Source: Burkholderiales bacterium RIFCSPLOWO2_12_FULL_65_40 (GTDB lineage Bacteria; Pseudomonadota; Gammaproteobacteria; Burkholderiales; Burkholderiaceae_C). Taken from it: a DNA stretch of 64,000 bases. Of this stretch, positions 34,439 to 42,416 are shown piece by piece. The stretch spans positions 1-64,000 of the forward strand of contig MESL01000023.1 in NCBI GenBank assembly GCA_001770955.1, written 5' to 3'. How positions within the stretch are numbered: the first letter of the stretch is position 1; the number at the start of each line of letters is the position of its first letter. The translations under genes were made by a program, and so were the position numbers. The notes under the pieces are model-generated. The model had not been told where the DNA came from. It searched no databases and saw nothing but the letters and a program-made list of their open reading frames with translations.

Positions 34439-34945
34439 TCAGAGCACGATTTCGTCCTGGTGGTTGGCGATGTGCAAGGTATGCGCCCGGGCGTACTGCG
34501 CCTTGTCCAGCCGCCCGTAGGCGAAATGCGGCGCCAGTGCGCCGCCATGCTGCTCGAAGCGCGCGATGGCCGTGTGCAGCCGGGCCACCGAAGTCGCCAG
34601 GTCGCCCGGCCGGGCCAGCGCGGGCGCACCGGGGATGGGCTCGTCCAGCCCATGGCTCATACGGCCGCGCCACTGGAAGACAGCGAAGGCCGCCGCACCT
34701 GCGGTGTTCTGGAACAAAGCGCTGCGCGGCTGCGGGTAACCGTCCAGGCTCATCTCGATGCTCTGCGCCAGGTGCTCCAGCACGGCCGGCAGGGGCCAGG
34801 CGCCGGTGGACTGTGCACCGCGCGCAGCGGCCAGGCGGTCGAGCCAGCGGCGGGCGTCCGGCAGGCTGCCGACCATGGGGCTATCGGCCCAGCCCGCCAG
34901 CGGAGCCAGCAGCAACGGAGCCTGCAAGAGGGTGCGTCGTTTCAT
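34439..34945 (-). CDS. DUF1569-like protein with Tat-like/secretory leader
   Basis: The 168-aa protein starts MKRRTLLQAPLLLAPLAGWADS, a basic and hydrophobic leader consistent with export. The body is helical: WPLPAVLEHLAQSIEMSLDGYPQPRS and ATSVARLHTAIARFEQHGGALAPHFAYGRLDKAQYARAHTLHIANHQDEIVL. The ending AxxHxxNHQxEI resembles the DUF1569/DinB-like group, whose histidines may bind a metal. Function is unknown. The exported leader is odd for DinB-like proteins. It is first of three close minus-strand genes. Confidence 0.6.
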   Translation of the reverse strand: MKRRTLLQAPLLLAPLAGWADSPMVGSLPDARRWLDRLAAARGAQSTGAWPLPAVLEHLAQSIEMSLDGYPQPRSALFQNTAGAAAFAVFQWRGRMSHGLDEPIPGAPALARPGDLATSVARLHTAIARFEQHGGALAPHFAYGRLDKAQYARAHTLHIANHQDEIVL

Positions 34946-35092
34946 GCCACAGATGGTAGGGCCTCTGAGCGGCCCATGCACGCCGGCCCGGCACAATACC
35001 GCCATGCCGCCGCATCGGCCACCCCGCAGGGCGGCCGCCCGATGCCTTGCCCCCGGAACCAAAGCGCCCCGCCACGCTCCCACAGGACGACC

Positions 35093-37312
35093 ATGTCCCG
35101 CAACCGCCTCCATCGCTTTCTGAGTGCTCTCGTTTTCATAGCTGCAACCGCAGGATGGACGGGCGCCAAAGCCCAATTCAGTAACAACCCCGCTGCCGCC
35201 ACGGGTAGCGTGGTGACCACGCCCCAGGTGCGCGCCGAGCTACTGGCCCATGCCCCCGAGGGCGTGGCACCGGGCAAACCGGTGTGGCTGGGGCTGCAGC
35301 TCACGCACCAGAAAGACTGGCATACCTACTGGAAGAACCCCGGCGACTCCGGTCTGCCCACCGAGCTGACCTGGCAGTTGCCCGCCGGTCTGGACGTGGG
35401 CGAAACCGCCTGGCCCGTGCCCAGCCTGTTCCGCATCGGCAAACTGGCCAACTACGGCTACGGCGGCCAGGTGCTGCTGGCCGCACCGCTGCAGGTGCCC
35501 GCCGGCTTCACGCCGCCTGCGGGCACCAACGGCCAGATCGAAGTGCGCCTTCGCGCCACCTGGCTGGCGTGCCGCGTGGAATGCATCCCCGAGGAAGGCA
35601 GCTTCGTGCTGCAACTGCCCCTGCGCAGCTCGACCGGCATGCACAGCGCGGCCTTTGCGCAGGCCCAGGCCGCGCAGCCCGTGCCGCTGCAGGGCCAAAG
35701 CCATATCCAGGTCGAGGGCGAACGCCTGCAACTGCGCGTCAGCGGCCTGCCCAAGAGCGTGCACGGCCAGGAGCTGGAAGTGTTTGCCGAACCGGCGGCC
35801 GTGCTCATTCCGGCCGCCGTGCCCGGCAAGGACTGGACCCAGTCCTGGCAGGGCGACACCTGGACGGCCAACCTGCCGCTCTCGCCCGACCGGGGTGCCA
35901 GCCTGGCCCAGATGGCGCTGGTGCTGGCCCCGGCGCCCGGGCAGCGCCCGGCCGCCACGGGCGACGGCGCCCCCGGCTGGCACACCGTGGCCGCCATCGA
36001 AGGCGCCTGGGCACCTGCTGCGCCCCAGGCCGGCGTGTCGCCTGCACTGGCCGCCGCCCTCGAAGCCAACCGGGCCTCCAGCGAGGCCCCCGCAGGCGGT
36101 GCCCGGGGCACGCTGCTGGCGGCCCTGCTGGGCGGCCTGATCGGCGGGTTGCTGCTCAACCTGATGCCCTGCGTGTTCCCGGTGCTGGCCATCAAGGTGA
36201 TGGGTTTTGCACGGCACGGCAACCACCTGCGCGCGCAGCGCGTGGGCGGCGTGGCCTACACGGTGGGCGTGGTGCTGTCGTTCCTGGCGCTGGGCGGCCT
36301 GCTGCTGGCCCTGCGCGCGGCGGGCGAGCAGCTGGGCTGGGGCTTCCAGCTGCAGTCGCCCGCCGTGGTGGCCCTGCTGGCTTTGCTGTTTACCGTTATT
36401 GGGCTGAACCTGGCCGGCGTGTTCGAGTTCGGCCAGTTCGTGCCCGGCCGCCTGGCCACGCTGCAGGCGCGCCACCCGGCGGGCGACGCCTTCCTGACCG
36501 GCGTGCTGGCCGTGGCCATTGCCTCGCCCTGCACGGCCCCGTTCATGGGCGCGGCGCTGGGCTTTGCCATCGACCTGCCCGGGCCCCAGGCGCTGGCCGT
36601 GTTTGGCGCCCTGGGCGTGGGCATGGCCGTGCCCTACCTGCTGGCCGCCTGGGTGCCCGCCGTGGCGCGCGCCCTGCCGCGCCCCGGCGCCTGGATGGAC
36701 ACCTTCCGCCGTGCCATGGCCTTCCCCATGTTTGCCACCGTGGTGTGGCTGGTGTGGGTGCTGGGCCAGCAAAGCGGCATCGACGGCGCGGGTGCGCTGC
36801 TGGCGCTGCTGGTGGCGGCCAGCAGCGTGGTGTGGTCGCTCACGCTGCGCGGCCGCACGCGCATCGTCATGGCGTCTGTCCTGATCGCCTTCAGCGCTTG
36901 GCTGGCTGGCGCCATCGGCCCCAACATGCTGCAGCCCATGGAGGCACCCGCATCCGTGGCGGGCGCGGCCGGTGCCAGCTGGCAGCCCTGGTCGGCCCAG
37001 CGCGTGCAAGAGATCACGGCAGCGGGCCAGCCCGTGTTTGTCGACTTCACCGCCGCCTGGTGCGTGACCTGCCAGTACAACAAGCGCAACGCCCTGCAGG
37101 ATGCAGACGTGCTGGCCGACTTTGCCAGGCACGGCGTGACGCTGCTGCGCGCCGACTGGACCCGGCGCGACCCCGCCATCACCGCCGCCCTGGCCGACCT
37201 GGGGCGCAACGGCGTACCGGTGTACGTGCTCATGGCCCCCGGCCGCACGCCCGTGGTGATGAGCGAAATCCTCAGCGTGTCGGAGCTGCGGGCAGCACTG
37301 GCGTCGCTCTGA
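35093..37312 (+). CDS. ScsB/DsbD-type transmembrane protein-disulfide reductase
   Basis: Starting at the ATG of MSRNRLHRFLSALVFIAATA (739 aa, preceded by CAGGACGACC), the protein has a signal peptide, a periplasmic N-terminal domain (LAHAPEGVAPGKPVWLGLQLTHQKDWHTYWKNPGDSGLPT), an eight-helix membrane core with cysteines in LMPCVFPVLAIKVMGFARHG and ASPCTAPFMGAALGF, and a C-terminal thioredoxin domain with AAWCVTCQYNKRNAL. This domain order moves electrons from cytoplasmic thioredoxin to periplasmic partners. The N-terminal domain is of the ScsB type rather than classical DsbD. Its partners are not in the window. The signal-peptide region is encoded by a family-1 repeat. Confidence 0.88.
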   Translation: MSRNRLHRFLSALVFIAATAGWTGAKAQFSNNPAAATGSVVTTPQVRAELLAHAPEGVAPGKPVWLGLQLTHQKDWHTYWKNPGDSGLPTELTWQLPAGLDVGETAWPVPSLFRIGKLANYGYGGQVLLAAPLQVPAGFTPPAGTNGQIEVRLRATWLACRVECIPEEGSFVLQLPLRSSTGMHSAAFAQAQAAQPVPLQGQSHIQVEGERLQLRVSGLPKSVHGQELEVFAEPAAVLIPAAVPGKDWTQSWQGDTWTANLPLSPDRGASLAQMALVLAPAPGQRPAATGDGAPGWHTVAAIEGAWAPAAPQAGVSPALAAALEANRASSEAPAGGARGTLLAALLGGLIGGLLLNLMPCVFPVLAIKVMGFARHGNHLRAQRVGGVAYTVGVVLSFLALGGLLLALRAAGEQLGWGFQLQSPAVVALLALLFTVIGLNLAGVFEFGQFVPGRLATLQARHPAGDAFLTGVLAVAIASPCTAPFMGAALGFAIDLPGPQALAVFGALGVGMAVPYLLAAWVPAVARALPRPGAWMDTFRRAMAFPMFATVVWLVWVLGQQSGIDGAGALLALLVAASSVVWSLTLRGRTRIVMASVLIAFSAWLAGAIGPNMLQPMEAPASVAGAAGASWQPWSAQRVQEITAAGQPVFVDFTAAWCVTCQYNKRNALQDADVLADFARHGVTLLRADWTRRDPAITAALADLGRNGVPVYVLMAPGRTPVVMSEILSVSELRAALASL
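35127..35170. repeat. Family-1 repeat within the DsbD/ScsB signal-peptide codons
   Basis: TTTTCATAGCTGCAACCGCA and ATGGACGGGCGCCAAAGCCC correspond to the two halves of the intergenic repeat. The second half matches CTGGACGGGCGCTATAGCC at 17682 at 16 of 19 positions. The reading frame through it gives VFIAATAGWTGAKA, the end of the signal peptide. Confidence 0.55.
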
Positions 37313-37391
37313 CTTTCGCCAACAAGCCCCCTGTGTTCTGCGGGGTCTTGTAGCCGGTCTGTCACATCGGGTTGTTGCAATAGCGGCAAGC

Positions 37392-37420
37392 CATCGGGGC
37401 CTCCTTGTGAGGCCCCGATG
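37392..37420 (+). terminator. Strong 12-bp hairpin between dsbD-like gene and porin
   Basis: CATCGGGGCCTC-CTTGT-GAGGCCCCGATG is a perfect 12-bp stem with a 5-base loop, followed by CGCTTGTCTTG. It lies 80 bp after the reductase stop and 34 bp before the porin ATG. It could terminate the upstream transcript, or sit in the porin 5' leader and affect its mRNA stability. Confidence 0.6.
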
Positions 37421-37454
37421 CGCTTGTCTTGTCAACAACTACCGGAATGACTCC

Positions 37455-38447
37455 ATGAAAAAAACCCTGATCGCCCTGGCCGTTCTCAGCTCCGTGGCGG
37501 GCATCGCCTCGGCCCAATCCAACGTGACCCTGTACGGGCGCCTTGACGCCGGCCTGGGCAAGGCCTTCGGCGGCCAGTCGCAGATGATCGGCAACTACAA
37601 GGAAACCTCCATGTGGGGCGTGCGCGGCCAGGAAGACCTGGGCGGCGGCCTGAAGGCGTCGTTCAACTTTGAACAAGGCGTCAACATCGAAGACGGCGCC
37701 CTGACGGGTGGCGCTGCGGGCGCGTGGAATCGCGCGGCCTGGCTGGCCATTGGTGGCGGCTTCGGCGAGTTCGCCATGGGCCGCATGACCACGGCGCAGA
37801 ACCGCACCATGGGCACGTTCGACCTCAACGGCACGACCAACAACACCTCGGCGCTGAAGAACCTCGGCCTGGACGCCGACGGCTCCCTGGGCGGCAACCG
37901 CGCCAACAGCCAATTTCTTTACACCTCGCCCAAGCTGAGCGGCTTTCAGGCGCGCGCCGCCGTGGTCATGAAGCAGGACAAGGCGGCCCCTGCCGCAGGC
38001 GCCGCCGACACGCGCAAGGGCTCGTACCAGCTCGCCGCCAGCTACCAGAATGGCCCCCTGAGCCTGGGCGCCGTGGTGCAGAGCAAGATGGCCGAAGGCG
38101 CCAACAACCGCACCGGTTATGCCCTGGGCGCGCGCTACAGCTTCGAGTCGTTCGTGGTCAGCGCGCTGTACACGCAGGACGAATCCAAAACCACCGGCAA
38201 GGGCTTTGGCCTGGGCGTCTCTGTGCCGCTGGGCGCGTGGGTGGTGGGCGCACAAGTGGCCCGCATCACGGACAACCCCAACCCGGCTCGCGACGGCGCC
38301 ACCGCCTACGAGCTGTTCGCCAACTACCATCTGTCCAAGCGCACCATGATGTATGCAGGCTACGGCGGCCTCAACAGCGCCGGCAAGGTGGTCAAGGGCA
38401 CGACCGGCTCCAGCACCTTCGGCGTGGGCCTGGTGCACCGCTTCTGA
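37455..38447 (+). CDS. Gram-negative porin (Porin_4 type)
   Basis: The 330-aa precursor starts MKKTLIALAVLSSVAGIASAQSNVTLYGRLDAGLGKAFGG. The signal peptide is cleaved after AQ/ASA, and the first strand NVTLYGRLDAGL is the hallmark of betaproteobacterial trimeric porins. Alternating strands such as FGEFAMGRMTTAQNRTMGTFD follow, and the C-terminal STFGVGLVHRF ends in phenylalanine as required for BAM-mediated insertion. The selectivity is unknown. Two hairpins downstream isolate it as a monocistronic, probably highly expressed gene. Confidence 0.95.
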   Translation: MKKTLIALAVLSSVAGIASAQSNVTLYGRLDAGLGKAFGGQSQMIGNYKETSMWGVRGQEDLGGGLKASFNFEQGVNIEDGALTGGAAGAWNRAAWLAIGGGFGEFAMGRMTTAQNRTMGTFDLNGTTNNTSALKNLGLDADGSLGGNRANSQFLYTSPKLSGFQARAAVVMKQDKAAPAAGAADTRKGSYQLAASYQNGPLSLGAVVQSKMAEGANNRTGYALGARYSFESFVVSALYTQDESKTTGKGFGLGVSVPLGAWVVGAQVARITDNPNPARDGATAYELFANYHLSKRTMMYAGYGGLNSAGKVVKGTTGSSTFGVGLVHRF

Positions 38448-38511
38448 ACGTGGGCGGCGCACGCCGCCTGCCCGGGCTGCCGTCGCCCGCCGGGGCAGCA
38501 GCCCCCCGTCC

Positions 38512-38542
38512 AACGCCGCGCCCTGCGCGGCGTTGTCGTTTC
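38512..38542 (+). terminator. Intrinsic terminator-like hairpin after porin
   Basis: AACGCCGCG-CCCTG-CGCGGCGTT is a perfect 9-bp stem 65 bp after the porin stop, followed by GTCGTTTC, a weak T-tail. Confidence 0.55.
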
Positions 38543-38605
38543 CGGCGTCCCCACGGCATCCCGAGGGGGCGTTTTGCGCCGGAAATGCGTGAAGAACCAA
38601 AAAAA

Positions 38606-38631
38606 AGCGGCCTATCAAGCCGCTCTTTTTC
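38606..38631. terminator. Bidirectional intrinsic terminator
   Basis: AGCGGC-CTATCAA-GCCGCT is flanked by a run of eight A on the left and CTTTTTCT on the right, so it can terminate transcription in both directions. The 347-bp gap around it between porin and the CoA-binding gene shows no other feature. Confidence 0.75.
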
Positions 38632-38794
38632 TGGTCACTCGCTATGAAACCCCTGGCACACACTGCGCGGCCCCGTCGCCCTCCACAAAGGGTGTGCCGG
38701 GTGCGCATGGCGTGACTGCGGGAGCCATTGTGTGCCCGGCGCATGACATGGGCATGACCAGCGCAGCCTTGCGCGCTTGCGTACACTGGCACGC

Positions 38795-39310
38795 ATGAGC
38801 CGCACCCCCGACACCATCAGCACCCTGCGCGATGTGCTGGCGCGCTGCCGCACCATTGCGGTGGTGGGCCTGTCACCGCAATGGCACCGTCCGAGCTACT
38901 TCGCCGCCAAGTACATGCAGGCGCACGGTTACCGCATCGTGCCCGTGAACCCGGTGGTCGCGCAGGGCGGCGGCCACATTCTGGGCGAGCCCTGCCACGC
39001 AAGCCTGTACGAGGCCGAACAGGCCATCGCCCGCCAGGGCGGGCGCATCGACATGGTGGACTGCTTCCGCAAGAGCGGGGACATCCCGCCGCTGGCCGAG
39101 GAGGCCGTGGCCATCGGCGCGAGCTGCCTCTGGCTGCAGCTCGGTGTGCGGCATGAGGACGCCGCCCAGCGCGCCGAGGACGCGGGCATGCAGGTCATCC
39201 AGAACCGCTGCGTAAAAATTGAGCACGCGCGCCTGTTCGGCGGCCTGGGCTGGATGGGTGTGAACACCCAGGTAATCACGGCCAAGCGGCTGAGGCAGCT
39301 CCCCTATTGA
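38795..39310 (+). CDS. CoA-binding domain protein (YccU family)
   Basis: The 171-aa protein starting MSRTPDTISTLRDVLARCRTIAVVGLSPQWHRPSYFAAKYMQAHGY is a stand-alone Rossmann CoA-binding domain, with IVPVNPVV after the first unit and VDCFRKSGDIPPLAEEAVAIGASCLWLQLGV and NRCVKIEHAR further on. This is the same fold as the succinyl-CoA synthetase alpha N-domain without the catalytic part. Function of the family is unknown. The stop codon TGA is the first part of a family-1 repeat, and the methionine gene follows at once. Confidence 0.85.
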   Translation: MSRTPDTISTLRDVLARCRTIAVVGLSPQWHRPSYFAAKYMQAHGYRIVPVNPVVAQGGGHILGEPCHASLYEAEQAIARQGGRIDMVDCFRKSGDIPPLAEEAVAIGASCLWLQLGVRHEDAAQRAEDAGMQVIQNRCVKIEHARLFGGLGWMGVNTQVITAKRLRQLPY

Positions 39311-39353
39311 TAGCTACCTGCGCTTGCTACACAAGCGCTGGGTGCACTTTTGA
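39304..39353. repeat. Family-1 repeat between CoA-binding gene and metY
   Basis: TATTGATAGCTACCTGCGCTTG-CTACA-CAAGCGCTGGGTGCACTTTTGATG contains a perfect 7-bp stem GCGCTTG/CAAGCGC. It overlaps the stop codon of the upstream gene and ends 11 bp before the preferred start of the downstream gene, so it forms essentially the whole intergenic spacer. Confidence 0.7.
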
Positions 39354-39364
39354 TGCATAAAATC

Positions 39365-40687
39365 ATGGCAGACACACCCTCTTCCGGCGCCGACCATGCC
39401 TACGGCTTTGGCACCCGCGCCATCCACGCAGGCGCCCAGCCCGACCCGGTGACCGGCGCGCGCGCCACGCCCATCCACCAGACCACCAGCTTTGTCTTCG
39501 ACAGCGCCGAGCACGCCAGCAGCCTGTTCAACCTGCAGACCTTCGGCAATGTGTACAGCCGCATCAGCAACCCCACGGTGGCGGTGCTGGAGGAACGCAT
39601 CGCCAGCCTGGAAAACGGCCGCGCCGCGCTGGCCTGCGCCAGCGGCATGGCCGCGCAGATGGCGGCGCTGCTGGCCATCCTGAAAACCGGCGACCACATC
39701 GTGGCGGCCAGCACGCTGTATGGCGGCACGGTGGGGCAATTGGGCGTGGGGTTCAGCCGGCTCGGCATCGAGACCACCTTCGTGGACCCGGCCGACCCCG
39801 AGAACTTTGCGCGCGCCATGCGCCCGAACACGCGGGCCGTGTACGGCGAGACCATCGGCAACCCGCTGGTCAACGTGCTCGACATTGCGGCCATCGCGGA
39901 CGTGGCCCATGCCCACGGCGTGCCGCTGGTCATCGACAACACCGTGGCCAGCCCCTACCTGTGCAACCCGCTGCAGTTTGGCGCCGACATCGTGGTGCAC
40001 AGCGCCACCAAATACATCGGCGGCCACGGCACCACCATGGGCGGCGTGGTGGTCGAGGGCGGCAAGTTTCCGTGGGACAACGGCCAATTCCCCGAGATGG
40101 TGGAGCCCAGCCGCGCCTACCACGGCGTGAAGTTTTACGAGACCTTTGGCGACTTTGGCTACACCATGAAGGCGCGCATGGAGGTCAACCGCACCTTTGG
40201 CGGCGTGCTCTCGCCGCTCAACGCCTGGCTGCTGTTGCAGGGTGCCGAGACGCTGCACCTGCGCATGCGCGAGCACTGCCGCAACGCGCTGCGGGTGGCG
40301 CAGTTCCTGCAGGGCCACCCGAAGGTGCAGTGGGTCAACTACCCCGGATTGAGCGGCTCGCCCCACCACGCGCTGGCGCAAAAGCAGTTCCGCGCGGTGG
40401 ACGGCCACCCCGGCGCTTCGGGCATCCTCACCTTCGGCGTGAAGGGCGGGGCTGCCGCGGGCGAGAAGTTCATCGACGCCTGCGAGTTTCTGAGCCACCT
40501 GGCCAACATTGGCGACGCCAAGACGCTGGTGATCCACCCCGCCTCCACCACGCACCGGCAACTGAACGACGAAGAGCTGGCGCGGGCGGGCGTGGGCGCC
40601 GACATGGTGCGCCTGAGCGTCGGCATCGAGGACGTGGACGACATCCTCTGGGACATCGACCAGGCGCTGGAGCGCGCCACGGGATAG
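39365..40687 (+). CDS. metY: O-acetylhomoserine aminocarboxypropyltransferase (sulfhydrylase)
   Basis: This Cys/Met-metabolism PLP enzyme makes homocysteine from O-acetylhomoserine and sulfide. The 440-aa length with YGFGTRAIHAGAQPDPVTGARATPIHQTTSFVFDSAEHAS at the N-terminus fits the longer MetY type rather than MetB/MetC (about 390 aa). The PLP lysine is in VVHSATKYIGGHGTTMGG, and the SRISNPTVAVLEERIASLE and SVGIEDVDDILWDIDQAL motifs are typical. I prefer the ATG of MADTPSS at 39365. An earlier ATG (39353) and TTG (39350) lie within the repeat. Confidence 0.92.
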   Translation: MADTPSSGADHAYGFGTRAIHAGAQPDPVTGARATPIHQTTSFVFDSAEHASSLFNLQTFGNVYSRISNPTVAVLEERIASLENGRAALACASGMAAQMAALLAILKTGDHIVAASTLYGGTVGQLGVGFSRLGIETTFVDPADPENFARAMRPNTRAVYGETIGNPLVNVLDIAAIADVAHAHGVPLVIDNTVASPYLCNPLQFGADIVVHSATKYIGGHGTTMGGVVVEGGKFPWDNGQFPEMVEPSRAYHGVKFYETFGDFGYTMKARMEVNRTFGGVLSPLNAWLLLQGAETLHLRMREHCRNALRVAQFLQGHPKVQWVNYPGLSGSPHHALAQKQFRAVDGHPGASGILTFGVKGGAAAGEKFIDACEFLSHLANIGDAKTLVIHPASTTHRQLNDEELARAGVGADMVRLSVGIEDVDDILWDIDQALERATG

Positions 40688-40699
40688 GAGCCTGGGCTG

Positions 40700-41281
40700 T
40701 CAGGGCTCCTCTGGCGGCATGCGCTGGGCTGCCACGCGGCAGCGCTGCCAGCGCCGCCCCCGCTGCACGGCCGGCGCCAGCCACAGGATGTGCACCGTCA
40801 CATACCCCAGCGCTGCCAGCAGCAAGCCCAGCCCGGGCAGCCCCACCAGCAGTGGCACACCCAGGGCCTGCACCCACGCGGCCAGGGCCTGCAGGGTGAA
40901 GTCGCCCCCGGGCGCCACACTGCCCCAGGCGGGCATCACCTGCTCTCCCGGCATCACCAGCGCCCCCAGATAGAAGGCCAGGGCGTACAGCGGCACGATC
41001 GTCAGGGGGTTGGTATAGAACGTGGCGACACCACCCGCCACCACATTGCCGCGCAGCCAGGCACAGGCCAGCAGGGTGCCGGGCAGCTGCAGCGGCCCCG
41101 GGATCAGCCCGCAGAACATTCCGGCCGCCACGCCCCGGGCCAGGGGCTGGCGCTGAAAGCGGAACAGCGCGCGCTGCTCCAGCCAGGGCTGCAGACGCAG
41201 CAGCCAGGGCCGGTCCAGTTGGCCGCGCACACGGGGTTCGAGCCCCCGCAGCCAGCGGCGCAAGCTACACAGCATTTGCAT
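40700..41281 (-). CDS. DUF2062 membrane protein
   Basis: The 193-aa protein starting MQMLCSLRRWLRGLEPRVRG has the DUF2062 pattern: PLARGVAAGMFCGLIPGPLQLPGTLLACAWLRGNVVAGGVATFYTNPLTIVPLYALAFYLGALVM, with the invariant Y/F-TNPLT motif, then a last hydrophobic hairpin VPLLVGLPGLGLLLAALGYVTVHILW. Inner-membrane location is evident. The biochemical role is unknown. The track's 26-residue extension overlaps the terC stop region. It is 16 bp downstream of terC and probably co-transcribed. Confidence 0.85.
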   Translation of the reverse strand: MQMLCSLRRWLRGLEPRVRGQLDRPWLLRLQPWLEQRALFRFQRQPLARGVAAGMFCGLIPGPLQLPGTLLACAWLRGNVVAGGVATFYTNPLTIVPLYALAFYLGALVMPGEQVMPAWGSVAPGGDFTLQALAAWVQALGVPLLVGLPGLGLLLAALGYVTVHILWLAPAVQRGRRWQRCRVAAQRMPPEEP

Positions 41282-41297
41282 GGTGATGCTTACCTGG

Positions 41298-42260
41298 TCA
41301 GCCCTTGGGCGATACGCCCTGGCTGGAGCCGCGCAGCGACAGCAGAACCGAGCCGGCAATCAGCGTGGCCGTGACCAGCAGGGCATAGCCGATCGGGATC
41401 TTGTAGAAGTCGATCAGCAGCATCTTGGTGCCGATGAACACCAGCACCAGCGCCAGGCCATAGGCCAGCAGGTGGAAGCGGTTGGCCAGGTCGGCCAGCA
41501 AGAAGTACAGCGCGCGCAGGCCCAGGATGGCGAAGATGTTGGCCGTGAGCACGATGAACGGGTCGCTGGTGATGGCGAAGATGGCCGGAATGCTGTCCAC
41601 GGCAAAGATGATGTCGGTGGTGCCGATCAGCACCAGCACCACGAAGAGAGGGGTGTAGTGCTTCACGCCGTCGATCATGGTGCTGAGCTTCTCGCCGTCA
41701 AACCGGTCGGTGATGCGCATGCGCTTTTTCAGCAGCGTGAGCACCGGGTTGGTGGCGATGTCGGGCTCCTGCCCGGCGGCAAACCACATCTTCACGCCGG
41801 TGATGACCAGGAAAGCGCCGAACACGTACAGCAGCCAGTGGAAGGTGGCCAGCAGCCAGGCGCCCACCAGAATCAGCACGGTGCGCAGCACGATGGCGCC
41901 AATGATGCCGATGATGAGCGCGCGCTTCTGGTACTGCGGCGGTACGGCAAAGTAGCTGAACAGCATCAGAAAGACGAAGATGTTGTCCACCGACAGGCTC
42001 TTTTCGACCAGATAGCCGGTGATGAACTGCATCGACACCGTGTTGGCCACCTCGCGGCCCTGGCTGCCGTCCAGGTACCACCACAGCAGGGCCACAAACA
42101 CGAAGGCCAGCGAGAACCACAGCAGGCTCCAGCGCACGGCCTCCCCCATCGTGACCTTGTGCGCTCCCTGGCGCTCCATCACCAGCAGGTCGATGGCAAT
42201 GGCCACCACCACAAAGACGGCAAAGCCCGCCCACATCCACCAGGTTCCTATCGTTTCCAT
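41298..42260 (-). CDS. TerC/Alx-family membrane protein
   Basis: The 320-aa protein starting METIGTWWMWAGFAVFVVVAIAIDLLVME has about nine membrane segments and the family's metal-site aspartates in EKSLSVDNIFVFLMLF and IIFAVDSIPAIFAITSDPFIVLTANIFAILGLRALYF. The family includes Alx and TerC, which handle manganese and other metals at the inner membrane. I looked for a manganese riboswitch in the 156-bp leader and saw none. It is divergent from an NhaR-like regulator and upstream of the DUF2062 gene. Confidence 0.9.
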   Translation of the reverse strand: METIGTWWMWAGFAVFVVVAIAIDLLVMERQGAHKVTMGEAVRWSLLWFSLAFVFVALLWWYLDGSQGREVANTVSMQFITGYLVEKSLSVDNIFVFLMLFSYFAVPPQYQKRALIIGIIGAIVLRTVLILVGAWLLATFHWLLYVFGAFLVITGVKMWFAAGQEPDIATNPVLTLLKKRMRITDRFDGEKLSTMIDGVKHYTPLFVVLVLIGTTDIIFAVDSIPAIFAITSDPFIVLTANIFAILGLRALYFLLADLANRFHLLAYGLALVLVFIGTKMLLIDFYKIPIGYALLVTATLIAGSVLLSLRGSSQGVSPKG

Positions 42261-42345
42261 GCGTCGTTGCTCCGAAAGGGAAATTTGTCTTGCCGGGCAT
42301 TGCTGCCGGCCGAAGAGCTGCACTGTAGGGGCGGCATGGAACATT

Positions 42346-42382
42346 AAAAACCTGTCTTATCGATATGATTGGTGCGGTTTTT
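42346..42382. promoter_or_regulatory. Dyad in the terC-nhaR intergenic region
   Basis: AAAAACC and GGTTTTT are perfect 7-bp inverted arms flanking CTTATCGATATGATTGG, which itself contains the palindrome ATCGAT. It lies 35 bp upstream of the LysR-type gene and is the only AT-rich dyad in this gap, so it is the best candidate for the regulator's binding site. Not proven. Confidence 0.35.
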
Positions 42383-42416
42383 ACGAACTAAACCCACTCC
42401 ACCGGCGAGGACACCC

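Noticed and set aside
34181-37312. 1043-aa version of the DsbD-like protein
   Set aside because: The first 304 residues are Arg/Pro/Ala-rich and run opposite two minus-strand genes. The signal peptide and ribosome binding site fix the start at 35093.
37362-38792. 476-aa minus-strand ORF opposite the porin
   Set aside because: It is the shadow of the porin gene. Its translation is His/Ala/Gly-rich without domains, while the plus strand has signal peptide and barrel features.
42261-42416. Possible yybP-ykoY manganese riboswitch upstream of terC
   Set aside because: Alx/TerC genes often follow this riboswitch, but the leader lacks the conserved helices and loop motifs I would expect, and the gap is short. 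A covariance search would settle it.
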